Assembly: GCF_038502225.1 (NCBI RefSeq)
Contig: NC_091369.1
Coordinates: 13,755,469 to 13,819,468 of the forward strand
Direction of reading: 5' to 3'
Length of the DNA stretch: 64,000 bases
Source: Cherax quadricarinatus
Taxonomy: Eukaryota > Arthropoda > Malacostraca > Decapoda > Parastacidae
Part shown: positions 10,390 through 20,905 of the stretch, one piece after another
How the letters are laid out: each line of letters starts with the position of its first letter
Numbering within the stretch: the stretch's first letter is position 1
Translations under genes and position numbers: made by a program
The notes under the pieces: model-generated
Databases searched by the model: none
Told to the model about the DNA's origin: nothing
What the model saw: the letters and a program-made list of their open reading frames with translations, nothing else

Positions 10390-10438
10390 ATTAGCTCTCT
10401 CCCCTCTCCCTCTCATTCTCATTCTCATTCTCTCTCTA

Positions 10439-10480
<42 letters not shown>
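10390..10480. repeat. CT-rich tract followed by (CA)n
   Basis: TCTCATTCTCATTCTC then (CT)n, switching to (AC)n at about 10458. Confidence 0.9.
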
Positions 10481-10481
<1 letters not shown>

Positions 10482-10489
10482 TAAACACG

Positions 10490-10640
10490 ATAAAGGTCGT
10501 TGAGCAGGGAGAGAGTGGGTCCAGTAACGACCAGCGAAAAGGCGGAGCCAGGGATCACGACTCGACCCCTGCGACTACACAGACCCATACAAGGCCAGGA
10601 GCTACGAATCAACCTCTGCAACCAAAAATAGATGAGTACA
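10490..10640 (+). mobile_element. CR1-like LINE 3' tail, plus orientation
   Basis: CCAGTAACGACCAGCGAAAAG, then GATCACGACTCGACCCCTGC, then CAACCAAAAATAGATGAGTAC, which leads directly into (AC)n. This is the same 3' UTR as at 29632 in reverse, with an internal partial duplication (second GGCCAGGAGCTACGA block). Confidence 0.8.
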
Positions 10641-10678
10641 CACACACGCACTCTCTCTCTCTCTCTCTCTCTCTCTCT
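10641..10678. repeat. (AC)n then (CT)n
   Basis: Short ACACACACGCA run followed by CT dinucleotides directly after the CR1-like tail. Confidence 0.85.
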
Positions 10679-10679
10679 A

Positions 10680-11230
10680 ATAAAAGAGAAGCATTTCATG
10701 TACTCTGTTTTTCACTTTGATACTCAAACGTTCCCATAAAAATGATATCAACGTTGTAAACCAATTTATTCTTTGTGATAATTTTTTCGAGCTTATATTT
10801 TCAATTTATTTATAAAATAAAAATAATATTATACTTTCTGATGATGATTGTGCATGAAATACTGTTATCCTTTTTCGATCAGAATTTGTTTGATCTGATG
10901 CTGTTATTTTTTCTGGAGTGTTCATGCTTGATCTGGATAAAGTCGTTCACTATTTGTTCAATAAGGCTCATGCATGATGAAAATAGAGTTGCTTGTGCTC
11001 GAACTCTGTGAGGGAGATCTGGCAAGATAAATGAATCATTAGGTAAACCATCATTAAGTATCATACGACAACACTGTGAAGCCTGAGTCCACACCACAGC
11101 GAGAGCTCACTCACCGAGCGATACAATCGATCCAGGATCACAGAGTTGGCCACAGAGAAGCTCACTGTGTACTGGACAAGACGAGTCCTCACTCTGTGAC
11201 AATAATGATCACTACAGTAATTTTGTCTTT
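10680..11230. other. No recognisable feature
   Basis: AT-rich sequence with no recognised repeat. Overlapping frames at 10775-11097 on both strands show no domain. Confidence 0.5.
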
Positions 11231-11231
11231 A

Positions 11232-11232
11232 G

Positions 11233-11328
<96 letters not shown>
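11232..11328. repeat. (AT)n microsatellite
   Basis: Uninterrupted AT dinucleotides up to the left arm of the hairpin element. Confidence 0.95.
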
Positions 11329-11331
<3 letters not shown>

Positions 11332-11475
11332 AAACAACCACTCTGAAAGAATAGAGAAATTCCAAGCGCTTTCGTGACTACTCACATTATCAAGGAACTA
11401 TGTTCCTTGATAATGTGAGTAGTCACGAAAGCGCTTGGAATTTCTCTATTCTTTCAGAGTGGTTGTTTTGCATAT
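11325..11475. mobile_element. Near-perfect hairpin element inside (AT)n (family F3)
   Basis: Left arm 11325-11398 and right arm 11402-11475 are reverse complements with a 3-nt loop (TAT at 11399-11401). The arm contains GCAAAACAACCACTCTGAA, AGAATAGAGAAATTCCAAGC and GCTTTCGTGACTACTCAC. I find no mismatch over about 74 nt. (AT)n lies on the left, and after a 30-nt spacer (AT)n follows on the right. No ORF. Such a palindrome is usually unstable, so it is either recent or a collapsed assembly junction. Confidence 0.9.
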
Positions 11476-11505
11476 TTTGAAATCACCTGTTTACTGTGAT
11501 CTTAT

Positions 11506-11506
<1 letters not shown>

Positions 11507-11593
<87 letters not shown>

Positions 11594-11594
11594 T
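11507..11594. repeat. (AT)n microsatellite
   Basis: AT dinucleotides with one GT interruption. Confidence 0.95.
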
Positions 11595-11745
11595 GTTTAT
11601 GTGATGCTGTTGCATATGATCAGATCTGGTTATTATATTTGATTTTTTGAATTAATAAATCGTCTAATAATGAAGCAGAGGCAACTAACTCTGAAACTAG
11701 TTGTGAATGCAGCTATTTCGAGTAGGAAAGCTGATTTTCACACAT

Positions 11746-11815
11746 ATATATGTTGTGCCAAATAGGTAAAACTTGCGATTTTGGCTTAAATATTTAGCAA
11801 TGCTGTTTTACCTCG
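11746..11815 (+). mobile_element. Terminal fragment of miniature element M1
   Basis: ATATATATGTTGTGCCAAAT then AGGTAAAACTTGCGATTTTG and GGCTTAAATA matches the left end of M1 (canonical GTCGTGCCGAATA) with two substitutions. The rest of the element is missing. Confidence 0.7.
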
Positions 11816-12189
11816 GAAGGCCTTCGGAATTGTGATGTCAAGACACTTGTAGCAAGACAGGGACTGGACGATTGATCGTGAATGCGTTCTCCCCTTTTTT
11901 ACGTCACCAAATCTCTCGGTGGGAGACGACAGGTGTTAAAAAACATACCAGCAGCTAAAATGCTGCGCTGATTGTGTTTAACTCTAGGAAAAACACAGTC
12001 AACAACCAACGCAACCTAATTTGCCTCGTTGTGAGAAAATAAAATATTTTATGGCCAATATGGAAAATAACTGCTCAGCTGAACTGGGTGATAATCCTTA
12101 GTTTGAAGTGCATATAAGTAAGATGGAATCTAATTAATTGTTTTTGCAAAGTGTCTAGATTTTTTTTCATTATTTGGTTTTATGTTCAG
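11816..12189. other. No recognisable feature
   Basis: Mixed-composition sequence with no supported gene. Confidence 0.5.
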
Positions 12190-12305
12190 TTAGGTTGGGC
12201 TAAACCAGGTTATGTCATGAGGTTAGGTTGGATTAGGTTGGGTTGCAGTATGTCTCTAACCTAACCCAATAGAACCGAACCCAATTGAACCCAATTTAAC
12301 CCAAA
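12190..12305. repeat. Inverted TTAGG-like repeats
   Basis: GGTTAGGTTGGATTAGGTTGG on the left and TAACCTAACCCAATAGAACC and AACCCAATTTAACCC on the right form loosely complementary telomere-like blocks around ATGTCTC. Confidence 0.65.
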
Positions 12306-12504
12306 TCTGCACACCAAAATTACTACTTAAGAACATAAGAGGTTTACCAGATAACAGTTCTGGTATATAACAGTTCCGGTATAATACTTATGTGCAAGTT
12401 GCAAAAAATACATGCAGGATGCCTACTCTGACTGAACAATTGCAGTTTATATATGAATCTTAAAAACTCAACATAAATTGCATTAAACGGCTGTCACTGA
12501 CTAA

Positions 12505-12720
12505 ACTGGATGATGGACTGGGCGATGGGGTGAAAGAATCGAACGGTGGCCCTGGTGGTAGCAAGTCCAGCACCTTAACTCTGAGCTACGGGGCTTATAA
12601 TAGGAAAAATCGGGAAGCAGAACTTGTATTAATGTTTCACCTGAGTCTGGTGACCAAAAGCTCCAGCTGTGGGTCATCAAACGTCTAAGACCCGCGTCAG
12701 GAAACACTTGCCCTGTTTCC
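12505..12720 (-). mobile_element. tRNA-derived SINE linked to TTAGG repeats (family S2)
   Basis: On the minus strand, reading from 12720, a conserved block (GTGTTTCCTGACGCGGGTCT, GATGACCCACAGCTGGAGCT, TTTTGGTCACC) precedes a tRNA-like part with an A-box-like GTAGCTCAGAGTTAAGG and B-box-like CCGTTCGATTC near 12540-12595. The upstream side joins the CCTAA array at 12722. The conserved block recurs at 34530, 36990 and 49190, each time beside TTAGG-type repeats. Confidence 0.7.
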
Positions 12721-12721
12721 T

Positions 12722-13708
12722 TACAAACCTTACCTAAACCTAACCTTACCTAACCTAGCAATTACCTAACCTAACCAAACCTAACCCTGCTTAACCTTGC
12801 CTAACCTAACCTTACCTAACCTAACCTTACCTAACCTTACCTAACCTTACTTAACCTTACCTAACCTAACCTTACCTTACCTAACCTAACCTAACCTTAC
12901 CTTACCTAACCTTACCTAACCTTACCTAAGCTTACCTAACCTAACCTTACCTAACCTAGCAATTACCTAACATAACCAAACCTAACCCTACTTAACCTTG
13001 CCTAACCTAACCTAACCTAACCTTACCTAACCTTACTTAACCTTACCTAACCTAACCTTACCTAACCTAACCTAACCTTACCTAACCTTACCTAACCTTA
13101 CCTAACCTAACCTTACCTTACCTAACCTTACCTAACCTTACCTAACGTAACCTTACCTAACCTAATCTAACCTTACCTAACCTAACCTTACCTAACGTAA
13201 CCTTACCTAACCTAATCTAACCTTACCTAACCTAACCTTACCTAACCTAACCTTACCTAACCTAACCTAACCTTACCTAACCTAAACTAACCTTACCTAA
13301 CCTAACCTTACCTAACCTAACCTTACCTAACCTAACCTAACTAACCTAACCTAACCTTACATAACCTTACCTAACCTAACTAACCTAACCTTACCTAACC
13401 TAACCTTACCTTACCTAACCTTACCTAACCTTACCTAACCTTACCTAACGTAACCTAACCTAACCTTACCTTACCTAACCTAACGTAACCTAACCTAACC
13501 TAACCTAACCTAACCTAACCTAACCTTACCTAACCTAACCTAACCTTACCTAACCTAATCTAACCTTACCTAACCTAACCTAACCTTACCTAACCTAACC
13601 TAACCTTACCTAACCTAATCTAACCTTACCTAACCTAACCTTACCTAACCTAACCTTACCTAACCTAACCTTACCTAACCTAACCTAACCTTACCTAACC
13701 TAACCTAG
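12722..13708. repeat. Telomere-like (CCTAA/CCTTA)n array, about 1 kb
   Basis: Pentamers CCTAA and CCTTA are mixed irregularly, with rare CGTAA, AATCTAA and GCAATTACC variants and some internal duplicated blocks (for example around 12950 repeating 12755). On the minus strand this is TTAGG/TAAGG. TTAGG is the ancestral arthropod telomere repeat. The mixture, together with unique flanks on both sides, marks it as interstitial rather than a chromosome end. Confidence 0.9.
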
Positions 13709-14036
13709 TGTTTCCGTCAGTGGTTCCGTAACCCTACTGTCTCTTCCACAGCCCAGCAACTTTCTCACTAAATCAGTTCTCAATCCCCTCAAAGCCACAT
13801 TACACAAAAGTGATTCAAACTGAAACTAAGATCGAAGAACAATAATCAACTGTTGCTAAAAGCTGAAACATGTCTTTCCCTCAGATTCAAGGCTTTGCAA
13901 CTACCAGTCCCCTTCCTTGGATCAAACCTGTCACACCAACCCTAAATACTAAATGCACACGATGCAATGAATGTGTGTTTAATTAAATTTATCTAGTTTT
14001 TAAATTCATCAGTTTTATTAAAATTTGCTGTTTTAT
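13709..14036. other. No recognisable feature
   Basis: Mixed-composition sequence between the telomere-like array and the TTATTAAAGT minisatellite. Confidence 0.5.
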
Positions 14037-14176
14037 TTAAATAAATTGATTTATTAAAGTTAGTTGTTTCATTAAAGTCAACTGTTTTAATAAAGCCAAA
14101 GTCGTTTTATTAAAGTCAGCTGTTTTATTAAAGTTAGTTGTTTTATTAAAGTTAGTTGTTTTATTAAAATTAGTTG
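14037..14176. repeat. 19-21-bp minisatellite (GTTTTATTAAAGTTAGTT), left part
   Basis: Units of about 19 bp vary as AAAGTTAGTTG, AAAGTCAGCTG and AAAATTAGTTG. The same array resumes, partly inverted, at 14746-15000 on the other side of the SINE insertion. Confidence 0.85.
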
Positions 14177-14745
14177 AACCATACCCCCGGCCGGGATTGA
14201 ACCCGCGGTCATAGAGTCTCAAAACTCCAGCCCGTCGCGTTAGCCACTAGACCAGCTAGCCACAATAAGATTCATCCAACTAGGTATATTTCTACACCAT
14301 AGGAAAGTTAGCACAGGCACCTCTGTGACCACAAATGCAAGTTATTACAGACGAATCTCCAGCTAGCGTGGCCGTGACGAACTCTAGCTCAAGTCCCTTC
14401 ACTGCCGTCAACATGACTCAAGAAATCGTAATGACACGATTGCAAATAAACCATACCCCCGGCCGGGATTGAACCCGCGGTCATAGAGTCTCAAAACTCC
14501 AGCCCGTCGCGGCCACGCTAGCTGGAGATTCGTCTGTAAAAACTTGCATTTGTGGTCACAGAGGTGCCTGTGCTAACTTTCCTATGGTGTAGAAATATAC
14601 CTAGTTGGATGAATCTTATTGTGGCTAGCTGGTCTAGTGGCTAACGCGACGGGCTGGAGTTTTGAGACTCTATGACCGAGGGTTCAATCCCGGCCGGGGG
14701 TATGGTTTATTTGCAATCGTGTCATTACGATTTCTTGAGTCAGTT
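14177..14745. mobile_element. tRNA-derived SINE foldback pair (family S1)
   Basis: Minus-strand head 14177-14275 (A-box-like TGGTCTAGTGGC, B-box-like GGTTCAATCCCGG, long variable arm) is followed by a body to 14449 and a second minus-strand head fragment 14450-14508. A plus-strand body and head then occupies 14508-14745. Head sequences include GGCTAGCTGGTCTAGTGG; the tail carries GCAATCGTGTCATTACGATT. The flanks share TTAAAATTAGTTG, a possible 13-bp target duplication, although the surrounding array makes this ambiguous. These are SINE copies, not functional tRNA genes. Confidence 0.85.
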
Positions 14746-15000
14746 AAAATTAGTTGTTTTATTAAAATCAGTTGTTTTTATTAAAGTCAGCTATTTTATT
14801 AAAGTCAGCTGTTTAATAAAACAGCTGACTTTAATAAAACAACTGACTTTAGTAAAACAACTGATTTTAATAAAACAGCTGACTTTAATAAAACAGCTGA
14901 CTTTAATAAAACAGCTGACTTTAATAAAAGTCAGTTGTTTTATTAAAATAAGTTGTTTTATTAAACCAGCTGTTTTATTAAAGTCAGCTGTTTTAATATT
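14746..15000. repeat. 19-21-bp minisatellite, right part, with internal inversion
   Basis: Plus-oriented units (TTATTAAAGTCAGCTG) to about 14815, then reverse-complement units (CAGCTGACTTTAATAAAAC) to about 14930, then plus-oriented units again. The orientation switches make internal palindromes. Confidence 0.85.
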
Positions 15001-15120
15001 CTCTCTCATCAGCCTTCCTGAGGATTAGATCCGCTCAGAATAATTACCCCAGAGTTTGGATGAAAACAGTTGAATTACATTACCATAAGTAATGACTAAC
15101 GCGCGGCTAGGTTGGCTGCT

Positions 15121-15300
15121 TCGTTAGTACTGAGTAGGTTAGAGTAGCCTAGGGTAGAGACCATTCGTCAGTACTGGGTAGGTTAGAGTAGCCTAAAGCA
15201 GAGACCATTCGTTAGTACTGGGTAGGTTAGGGTAGTCTTGGACAAGAATCATTGCTTCGTTAGTATTAGGTCGGTAAGGGTAACCTAGGGCATAGGCCAT
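15121..15300. repeat. 44-47-bp tail repeats (GTTAGTACTGGGTAGGTTAG)
   Basis: Four units start at 15121, 15165, about 15209 and about 15255. The motif also occurs in the 3' UTR of the LINE that follows (GGTTAGTACTGGGGAAGC near 17032), so this may be the tail of an upstream copy. Confidence 0.75.
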
Positions 15301-15309
15301 CGCTTTTCA

Positions 15310-17130
15310 TATGCCAAAAACAAGGCAAGTACCACATCTAGTATCGGGTCCTTGCTCAGACAAGACGGGACTTACACAGATGACAATAAAAAAATGAGTG
15401 AGATACTGAAATCCCAATACGACTCTGTGTTTAGCGAGCCACTAATCAGTCTAATGATCGACAATCCAAATTAATTTTTCATGAATGAGCCTCAAAACTC
15501 CATCACTGTATGCCAGATCTCTGACATTACCCTAACTCCAATAGACTTCGAGAAAGCCATTGACAATATGCCCATGCACTCAGCCTCAGGCCCATACTCG
15601 TGGAACTGTGTTCATTAAGAACTGCAAGACACACCTCTCGCGTGCCGTAAGTATATTATGGAGGAGCTTAGACATGGTGAAGTTCCAGTCGCTAAAAACA
15701 ACGGATATAGCCCCACTCCATAAAAGTGGCAGCAAAGCATTAGCTAAGAACTATAGATCAATTGCTCTAACGCCCATTACAAAATTTTTTGAAAGAGTGC
15801 TAAGAAGCACGATTGCAAACCACTTGGATTTCCGAAATCTGCACAATTCAGGGTAACATGGATTCACAACAGGTCGCTCCTGCTTCTCGCAGCTACTGGA
15901 TCACTATGATATAGTCTTGGAAGCACTGGAAGAAAAACAGAATGCAGATGTCGTATACACAGACTTTGCAAAAGCCTTTGACAAGTGGGATCATGGCGTA
16001 ATAGCGCACAAAATATGTGCTAAAGGAATAACTGGAAAAGTGGGGAGAAGGATCTTCAACTTTCTAATCAATCGAACACAAATAGTAGTGGTAAACAGAG
16101 TTAAATCGGAGGCTGCCATAGTGAAAAGCTCTGTTCCACAAGGCACAGTACTCGCCCCCATCCTGTTCCTCATCCTCATAATACACATAGAGATGTAATC
16201 CACAGCACCGTGTCATCCTTTGCGGATGATACTAGGATCTGCATGAGACTGTCATCTACTGAGGACGCGGTTAACCTCCAAGAAGATATAAACCAAGTTT
16301 TCCAATGGGCAACGGAAAACAATATGATGCTCAATGAAGACAAATTCCAACTACTCTAATTATACAATAGAGAGAAAAACATAATGTGAGGGACCTGGGA
16401 GTGGTAATGTCCGAGGGTCTCACTCTCAAGGATCACAACAGTGCCACTATCACAATTGCAAAGAAAATGAAAGGATGGATAATAAGAACATTCAAAACAA
16501 GTGATGCCCAGCCATTGATGATCCTTTTCAAATAATTTCTCTCTAGGCTGGAATATTTCTGTACATTAACATCTCCGTTCAAGGCAGGGGAAATTGCAGA
16601 TCTAGAGAGTGTACAGAGAACCTTTACTGCACATGTAAGTTCCATCAAACACCTTAACTACTGGGAACACTTGGAAGCGCTTGACTTGTACTCGCTGGAA
16701 CGCAGGAGAGAGAGATATATCATAATATACTCTTGGAAAATCCTAGTGGGACTGGTCCCGAATCTGCACACAGAAACCACTCCCTACGAAAGTAAAAGAC
16801 TGGGCAGGCAGTGCAAAATACCCCCAATGAAAAGTAGAGGCGCCATTGGTATACCAAGAGAAAACACACTAAGTGTCAGGGGCCCATGACTGTTCAACAG
16901 CTTCCCACCATGCATAAGGGGAATTACCAATAGGCCCCTGGCTGCCTTCATGAGGGAGATGGACAGATACTTAAAGTCGGTGCCGGATCAGCCGGGCTGT
17001 GGTTCGTTCGTTGGACCACGTGCGGCTTCCTGGTTAGTACTGGGGAAGCTAAGGTAACATATTGCAGGGACGGGTGCCTAGTTAGTACTGCCAAAGCAAG
17101 AGTTACCTACGTAAGGTAAATATTGAAGGG
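15310..17130 (+). pseudogene. CR1-like LINE reverse transcriptase (degenerate)
   Basis: A plus-strand RT remnant read in pieces. 15560-15856 gives APLHKSGSKALAKNYRSIAL (fingers region). 15917-16198 gives ADVVYTDFAKAFDKWDH (motif A) and SSVPQGTVLAPILFL (motif B). TTTGCGGATGAT at 16219-16230 encodes FADD (motif C) in a shifted frame. 16671-16889 gives LYSLERRRERYIIIYSWKIL, the typical C-terminal region. Several stops and frameshifts break it and no endonuclease is visible. The 3' UTR contains AGCCGGGCTGTGGTTCGT, a motif of decapod CR1-like tails. It cannot make a full protein. Confidence 0.85.
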
Positions 17131-17204
17131 GAGGGAATCGCACCGCAAGGTTCCTTGAAGGCGATAATACCTTGCTGCTAAAGAAAAGTTCTTGAAGTAA
17201 GGAA

Positions 17205-17210
17205 ATGATC

Positions 17211-17294
<84 letters not shown>
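17205..17294. repeat. (AT)n microsatellite
   Basis: AT run with one AC interruption; a short second AT tract is at 17325-17338. Confidence 0.95.
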
Positions 17295-17297
<3 letters not shown>

Positions 17298-17623
17298 GGT
17301 CCCCATTACAGTTCTAGAGGTGGTATATATATATATATTTATGGGTCTACTGTTAAATCTTCAAACCTGTCATTTTATATTCATTATCGTAGGTCTCACA
17401 CACATTCATGCACTTTTCTTTCTACTGGGAAGTCATCAAAACTGCTCATATAAGTCCCACACAACCTATCTTGCAACACTGACTGTGAACTGTGCACCAC
17501 GTGACTGCAGCTCTGCAGTGAAGCCCTATCTGCAACACTTTCCTCCAGCGGGAGTTGCATGGGTTTTTGGGGCTTCTGTTAGGAACTTGCAAAATGTTTT
17601 TCTTCTCAACATTGTTTCTGACA

Positions 17624-17625
<2 letters not shown>

Positions 17626-17702
<77 letters not shown>
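17626..17702. repeat. (CA)n microsatellite
   Basis: Uninterrupted CA dinucleotides after ACACACATACAC. Confidence 0.95.
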
Positions 17703-17704
<2 letters not shown>

Positions 17705-17996
17705 TCGCTATCCATCTCCTCGTGATCAGTTTCATTTCACTCGCTAAAATTTCGCTCTCACGTAGAGTCAAAAATAAAAGTCACAATAACGTTTCGGGAA
17801 CAATTCACAACAAACCCACAAATCGGCAGTAAAAACGGGACGACATCGTCCAATTTTAGTATCCAATTTGTGGTGTTGTTGTGAACCTACAGACCAGCCC
17901 ATCCTAGAGCATAGGGAAAGCAACGTTTTAAGCTCCTGTATAGTATACCATGGGATAAAACCTAAGCTCACTGTTTATATAATCATAATAACAATG

Positions 17997-17997
<1 letters not shown>

Positions 17998-18055
<58 letters not shown>
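17998..18055. repeat. (TTA)n microsatellite, tail of the adjacent SINE
   Basis: TTA trinucleotides directly adjoin the minus-strand SINE at 18056, the expected position of its 3' tail. Confidence 0.9.
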
Positions 18056-18335
18056 TCTACAAGTACATGTACAACGTATACAGGTCTAGCTGACCTACTA
18101 TAAAGAAAGCCGTTTGTTATGCAGAACATTTCGGGCAAATTAGGTCAATTTTGTCCCAGGATGCGACCCACACCAGTCGATTAAAACCCAGGTACCTGTT
18201 TTACTGAAAGGTGAACATGGACAGCATGTGTCTTAAGGAAACACATCCTAATGTTTCTACCCATAGAGGGGATCGAACCCCGGACTTCAATGTGTGAGCT
18301 GAGTGCGCTAGCAATCAAGCCACGGCACCGATAAT
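18056..18335 (-). mobile_element. tRNA-derived SINE, minus strand (family S3)
   Basis: Read on the minus strand from 18335: CGTGGCTTGATTGCTAGCGC (A-box region), then TCCGGGGTTCGATCCCC (B-box), then a body including GACTGGTGTGGGTCGCATCC and GACAAAATTGACCTAATTTG, ending in a TAA/TTA-type tail at 17998-18055. The layout is head, body and simple tail in order, so this copy looks near complete. Confidence 0.85.
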
Positions 18336-18391
18336 TATACGTAAATATAGGAATCTGTATGTGCTTTCAAGTCTCAGTTGAAAGCTCATCT

Positions 18392-18670
18392 CTTGTCTAG
18401 AGCTTTTGATTTTTGTCTAGAGCTTTTGATTTTTGTCTAGAGCTTTTGATTTTTGTCTAGAGCTTTTGATTTTTGTCTAGAGCTTTTGATTTTTGTCTAG
18501 AACTTTTGATTTTTGTCTAGAGCTTTTGATTTTTGTCTAGAACTTTTTGATTTTTGTCTAGAGCTTTTGATTTTTGTCTAGAACTTTTGATTTTTGTCTA
18601 GAACTTTTGATTTTTGTCTAGAGCTTTTCATTTTTGTCTAGAACTTTTGATTTTTGTCTAGAGCTTTTGA
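18392..18670. repeat. 20-bp minisatellite (TTTTTGTCTAGAGCTTTTGA)
   Basis: About 14 units with AGAGC/AGAAC variation and one 21-bp unit. No coding capacity. Confidence 0.95.
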
Positions 18671-18945
18671 TTTGGATAATCATACTGTCACTCTTGACTA
18701 AAAATTTAAGATATTTCTTCTTTTTTCTCGCTATTGCTGTTATATTTTGGTGTGCTTGTTATTTTCTGGAAAGATTATACACTATATTTTTGTCTAGAAC
18801 TTTTGATTTTTGTCTAGAGCTTTTGATTTGGATAATCATACTGTCACTCTTGACTAAAAATTTAAGATATTTCTTCTTTTTTCTCTCTATTACTGTTATA
18901 TTTTGGTGTGCTTGTTATTTTCTGGAAAGATTATATACTATACAA
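18665..18945. repeat. Segmental tandem duplication of about 155-165 bp
   Basis: The block beginning GATTTGGATAATCATACTGT and ending TTCTGGAAAGATTATA appears twice, separated by two 20-bp units, with only a few substitutions (CTCGCTATTG versus CTCTCTATTA). The 104-codon ORF over it is simply this duplication. Confidence 0.9.
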
Positions 18946-19098
18946 TAACAAAACCAGTTACTACTGTTATGTACGCGAGAACTGGCCAGCTGGGTACAAT
19001 TTGTGCTGTAAATAACGACGGAAGATTTTCCAGTTAATATCATGGTGGGGATTTTTGATATGTTGGAATACTGCATGTTTACGGGAAGCCGATGGCTG

Positions 19099-19478
19099 GG
19101 GTATGTCTACGGGTATCCACTGCTCTGGTATGTCTCTGGGTAGCCTCTTCTCTGGTATGTCTATGGGTAGCCTCTTCCCTGGTATGTCTATGGGTAGCCT
19201 CTTCCCTGGTATGTCTATGGGTAGCCTCTTCCCTGGTATGTCCATGGGTAGCCTCTTCCCTGGTATGTCTACGGGTATCCACTGCTCTGGTATGTCTCTG
19301 GGTAGCCTCTTCCCTGGTATGTCTATGGGTAGCCTCTTCCCTGGTATGTCTACGGGTATCCACTGCTCTGGTATGTCTCTGGGTAGCCTCTTCCCTGGTA
19401 TGTCTATGGGTAGCCTCTTCCCTGGTATGTCTATGGGTAGCCTCTTCCCTGGTATGTCTATGGGTAGCCACTGCCCGG
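19099..19478. repeat. 27-bp minisatellite (about 14 copies)
   Basis: Unit GGTATGTCTATGGGTAGCCT plus CTTCCCT, with a second variant ending TATCCACTGCTCT. It is divisible by three and free of stops in several frames, giving ORFs on both strands that I reject. The two unit types are themselves arranged in blocks. Confidence 0.92.
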
Positions 19479-19600
19479 GGAATGTCAACGGGTAGCCCCT
19501 ACCCGGGGTATGTCAACGGGTAGCCCCTACCCGGGGTATATCAAAGGGTAGCCCCTACCCGAGGCTACCCGTTGACATACCCCGGGTAGGGGCTACCACC
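19479..19600. repeat. Inverted end of the 27-bp array
   Basis: GGTATGTCAACGGGTAGCCC and CTACCCGGGG occur twice, then the reverse complement GAGGCTACCCGTTGACATAC and CCCGGGTAGGGGCTACC, giving a stem of about 40 nt. Confidence 0.8.
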
Positions 19601-20318
19601 CTATTTCCAAACGCTCACCCTATTTCCAAGCACTCAACCTATTTCCAAAGACCCAACCCTAGTCTCCAGGCGCTCGTTCCACCTCCAAAGACTCACCCTA
19701 TCTCCAAATACTCACCACGTCTATAAATTCCCACCCCCATCTCCAAACACTCACCTCCGTCTCTACACTCACCCCGTCTCCAAACACTCATCCCCCGTCT
19801 CCAAGCACTCACCCCCGTCTCCACACACTCACCCCTGTCTCCAAACACCCACCCCGTCTCCAAACACTCACCCCCGTCTCCACACACTCACCTCTGTCTC
19901 CAAACACCCACCCCCGTCTCCACACACTCACCCCTGTCTCCAAACACCCACCTCCGTCTCCAAACACCCACCTCCGTCTCCAAACACCCACCTCCGTCTC
20001 CAAACACTCACCCCCGTCTCCACACACCCACCCCTGTCTCCAAACACTCACCTCCGTCTCCAAACACCCACCTCCGTCTCCACACACTCACTCCTGTCTC
20101 CAAACACCCACCCCCGTCTCCACACACTCACCCCTGTCTCCAAACACCCACCTCCGTCTCCAAACACCCACCTCCGTCTCCACACACTCACTCCTGTCTC
20201 CAAACACCCACCCCCGTCTCCACACACTCACCCCTGTCTCCAAACACTCACCCCCGTCTCCACACACTCACCCCCGTCTCCACACACTCACCCCCGTCTC
20301 CACACACCCACCCCATCT
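19600..20318. repeat. 20-bp minisatellite (GTCTCCAAACACCCACCTCC)
   Basis: About 36 units in strict 20-bp register over most of the array. Variants are CCAAACA/CCACACA and CTCACCCCC/CCCACCTCC. The C-rich strand has no G in many units. Confidence 0.95.
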
Positions 20319-20379
20319 CTACCTTAGTTCCCTTCCCGTGGGCTGAGTAACAGAATACGCAAGTGTAAACATAATTCTG

Positions 20380-20545
20380 AAGGAGGACAAATGAAGGAAT
20401 GAGGGGAAATGAGATAAGGTAATTAGAAGTGTGAAGGATGATTGAGGAGAAGGATGGAAGAGGGAAGGAGGTTAAGGGAAGGGGAGAAATGGGAGGGAAG
20501 GAGAAGAAGGAAGATGAAGGAAAAGGGAAGATATGGGAAAACCAA
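20380..20545. repeat. Purine-rich GGA/GAA tract
   Basis: Irregular GGAAGG, GAAGGA and AGGAGA sequence with strong purine strand asymmetry. No defined unit. Confidence 0.7.
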
Positions 20546-20801
20546 GCCTACGCAAATTTCCTTTGAAATTCAGACGTGGGGAGAGAGAGGTAGCACAAAA
20601 TGCGTTCTTTGAGAATAGGCAGTAATCTACCACACGTAGGCCTACACTCAACGATGTCACATTCTTTTATCAGCTATAAATTATAAGCAATTTAGTGATG
20701 AAGCCTCTACTGGCTAATATAGTATATCACCTCCTATAAGTATCTAAGCTAAATCAGAGTTGGATATAGAGTAATTTAGCTTAGTATCTACAATTACTCT
20801 T

Positions 20802-20886
20802 AATACACAAATAACCCGCACATAGGAAAGAGGAGCATACGACGACGTTTCGGTCCTCTCTCCTATGTGCGGGTTATTTGTGTATT
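20802..20886. mobile_element. Short foldback element (family F2), internally deleted
   Basis: Arms 20802-20833 and 20855-20886 are reverse complements with one mismatch (AATACACAAATAACCCGCAC). The loop carries GACGACGTTTCGGTC. Compared with 40695-40860 the middle of the element is missing. It continues right into TGTTCCAGTCACGGTATT. Confidence 0.85.
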
Positions 20887-20905
20887 GTTCCAGTCACGGT
20901 ATTAC

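Noticed and set aside
12722..13708. True chromosome end (telomere)
   Set aside because: Non-telomeric sequence continues on both sides and pentamers are mixed.
14177..14745. Functional tRNA genes (A-box and B-box present)
   Set aside because: The heads are followed by conserved SINE body sequence, occur as several fragments in both orientations, and do not give a clean cloverleaf with matched acceptor arms by eye.
19055..19523. MSMGSLFPG repeat ORFs on both strands
   Set aside because: 27-bp minisatellite, open in several frames simultaneously.
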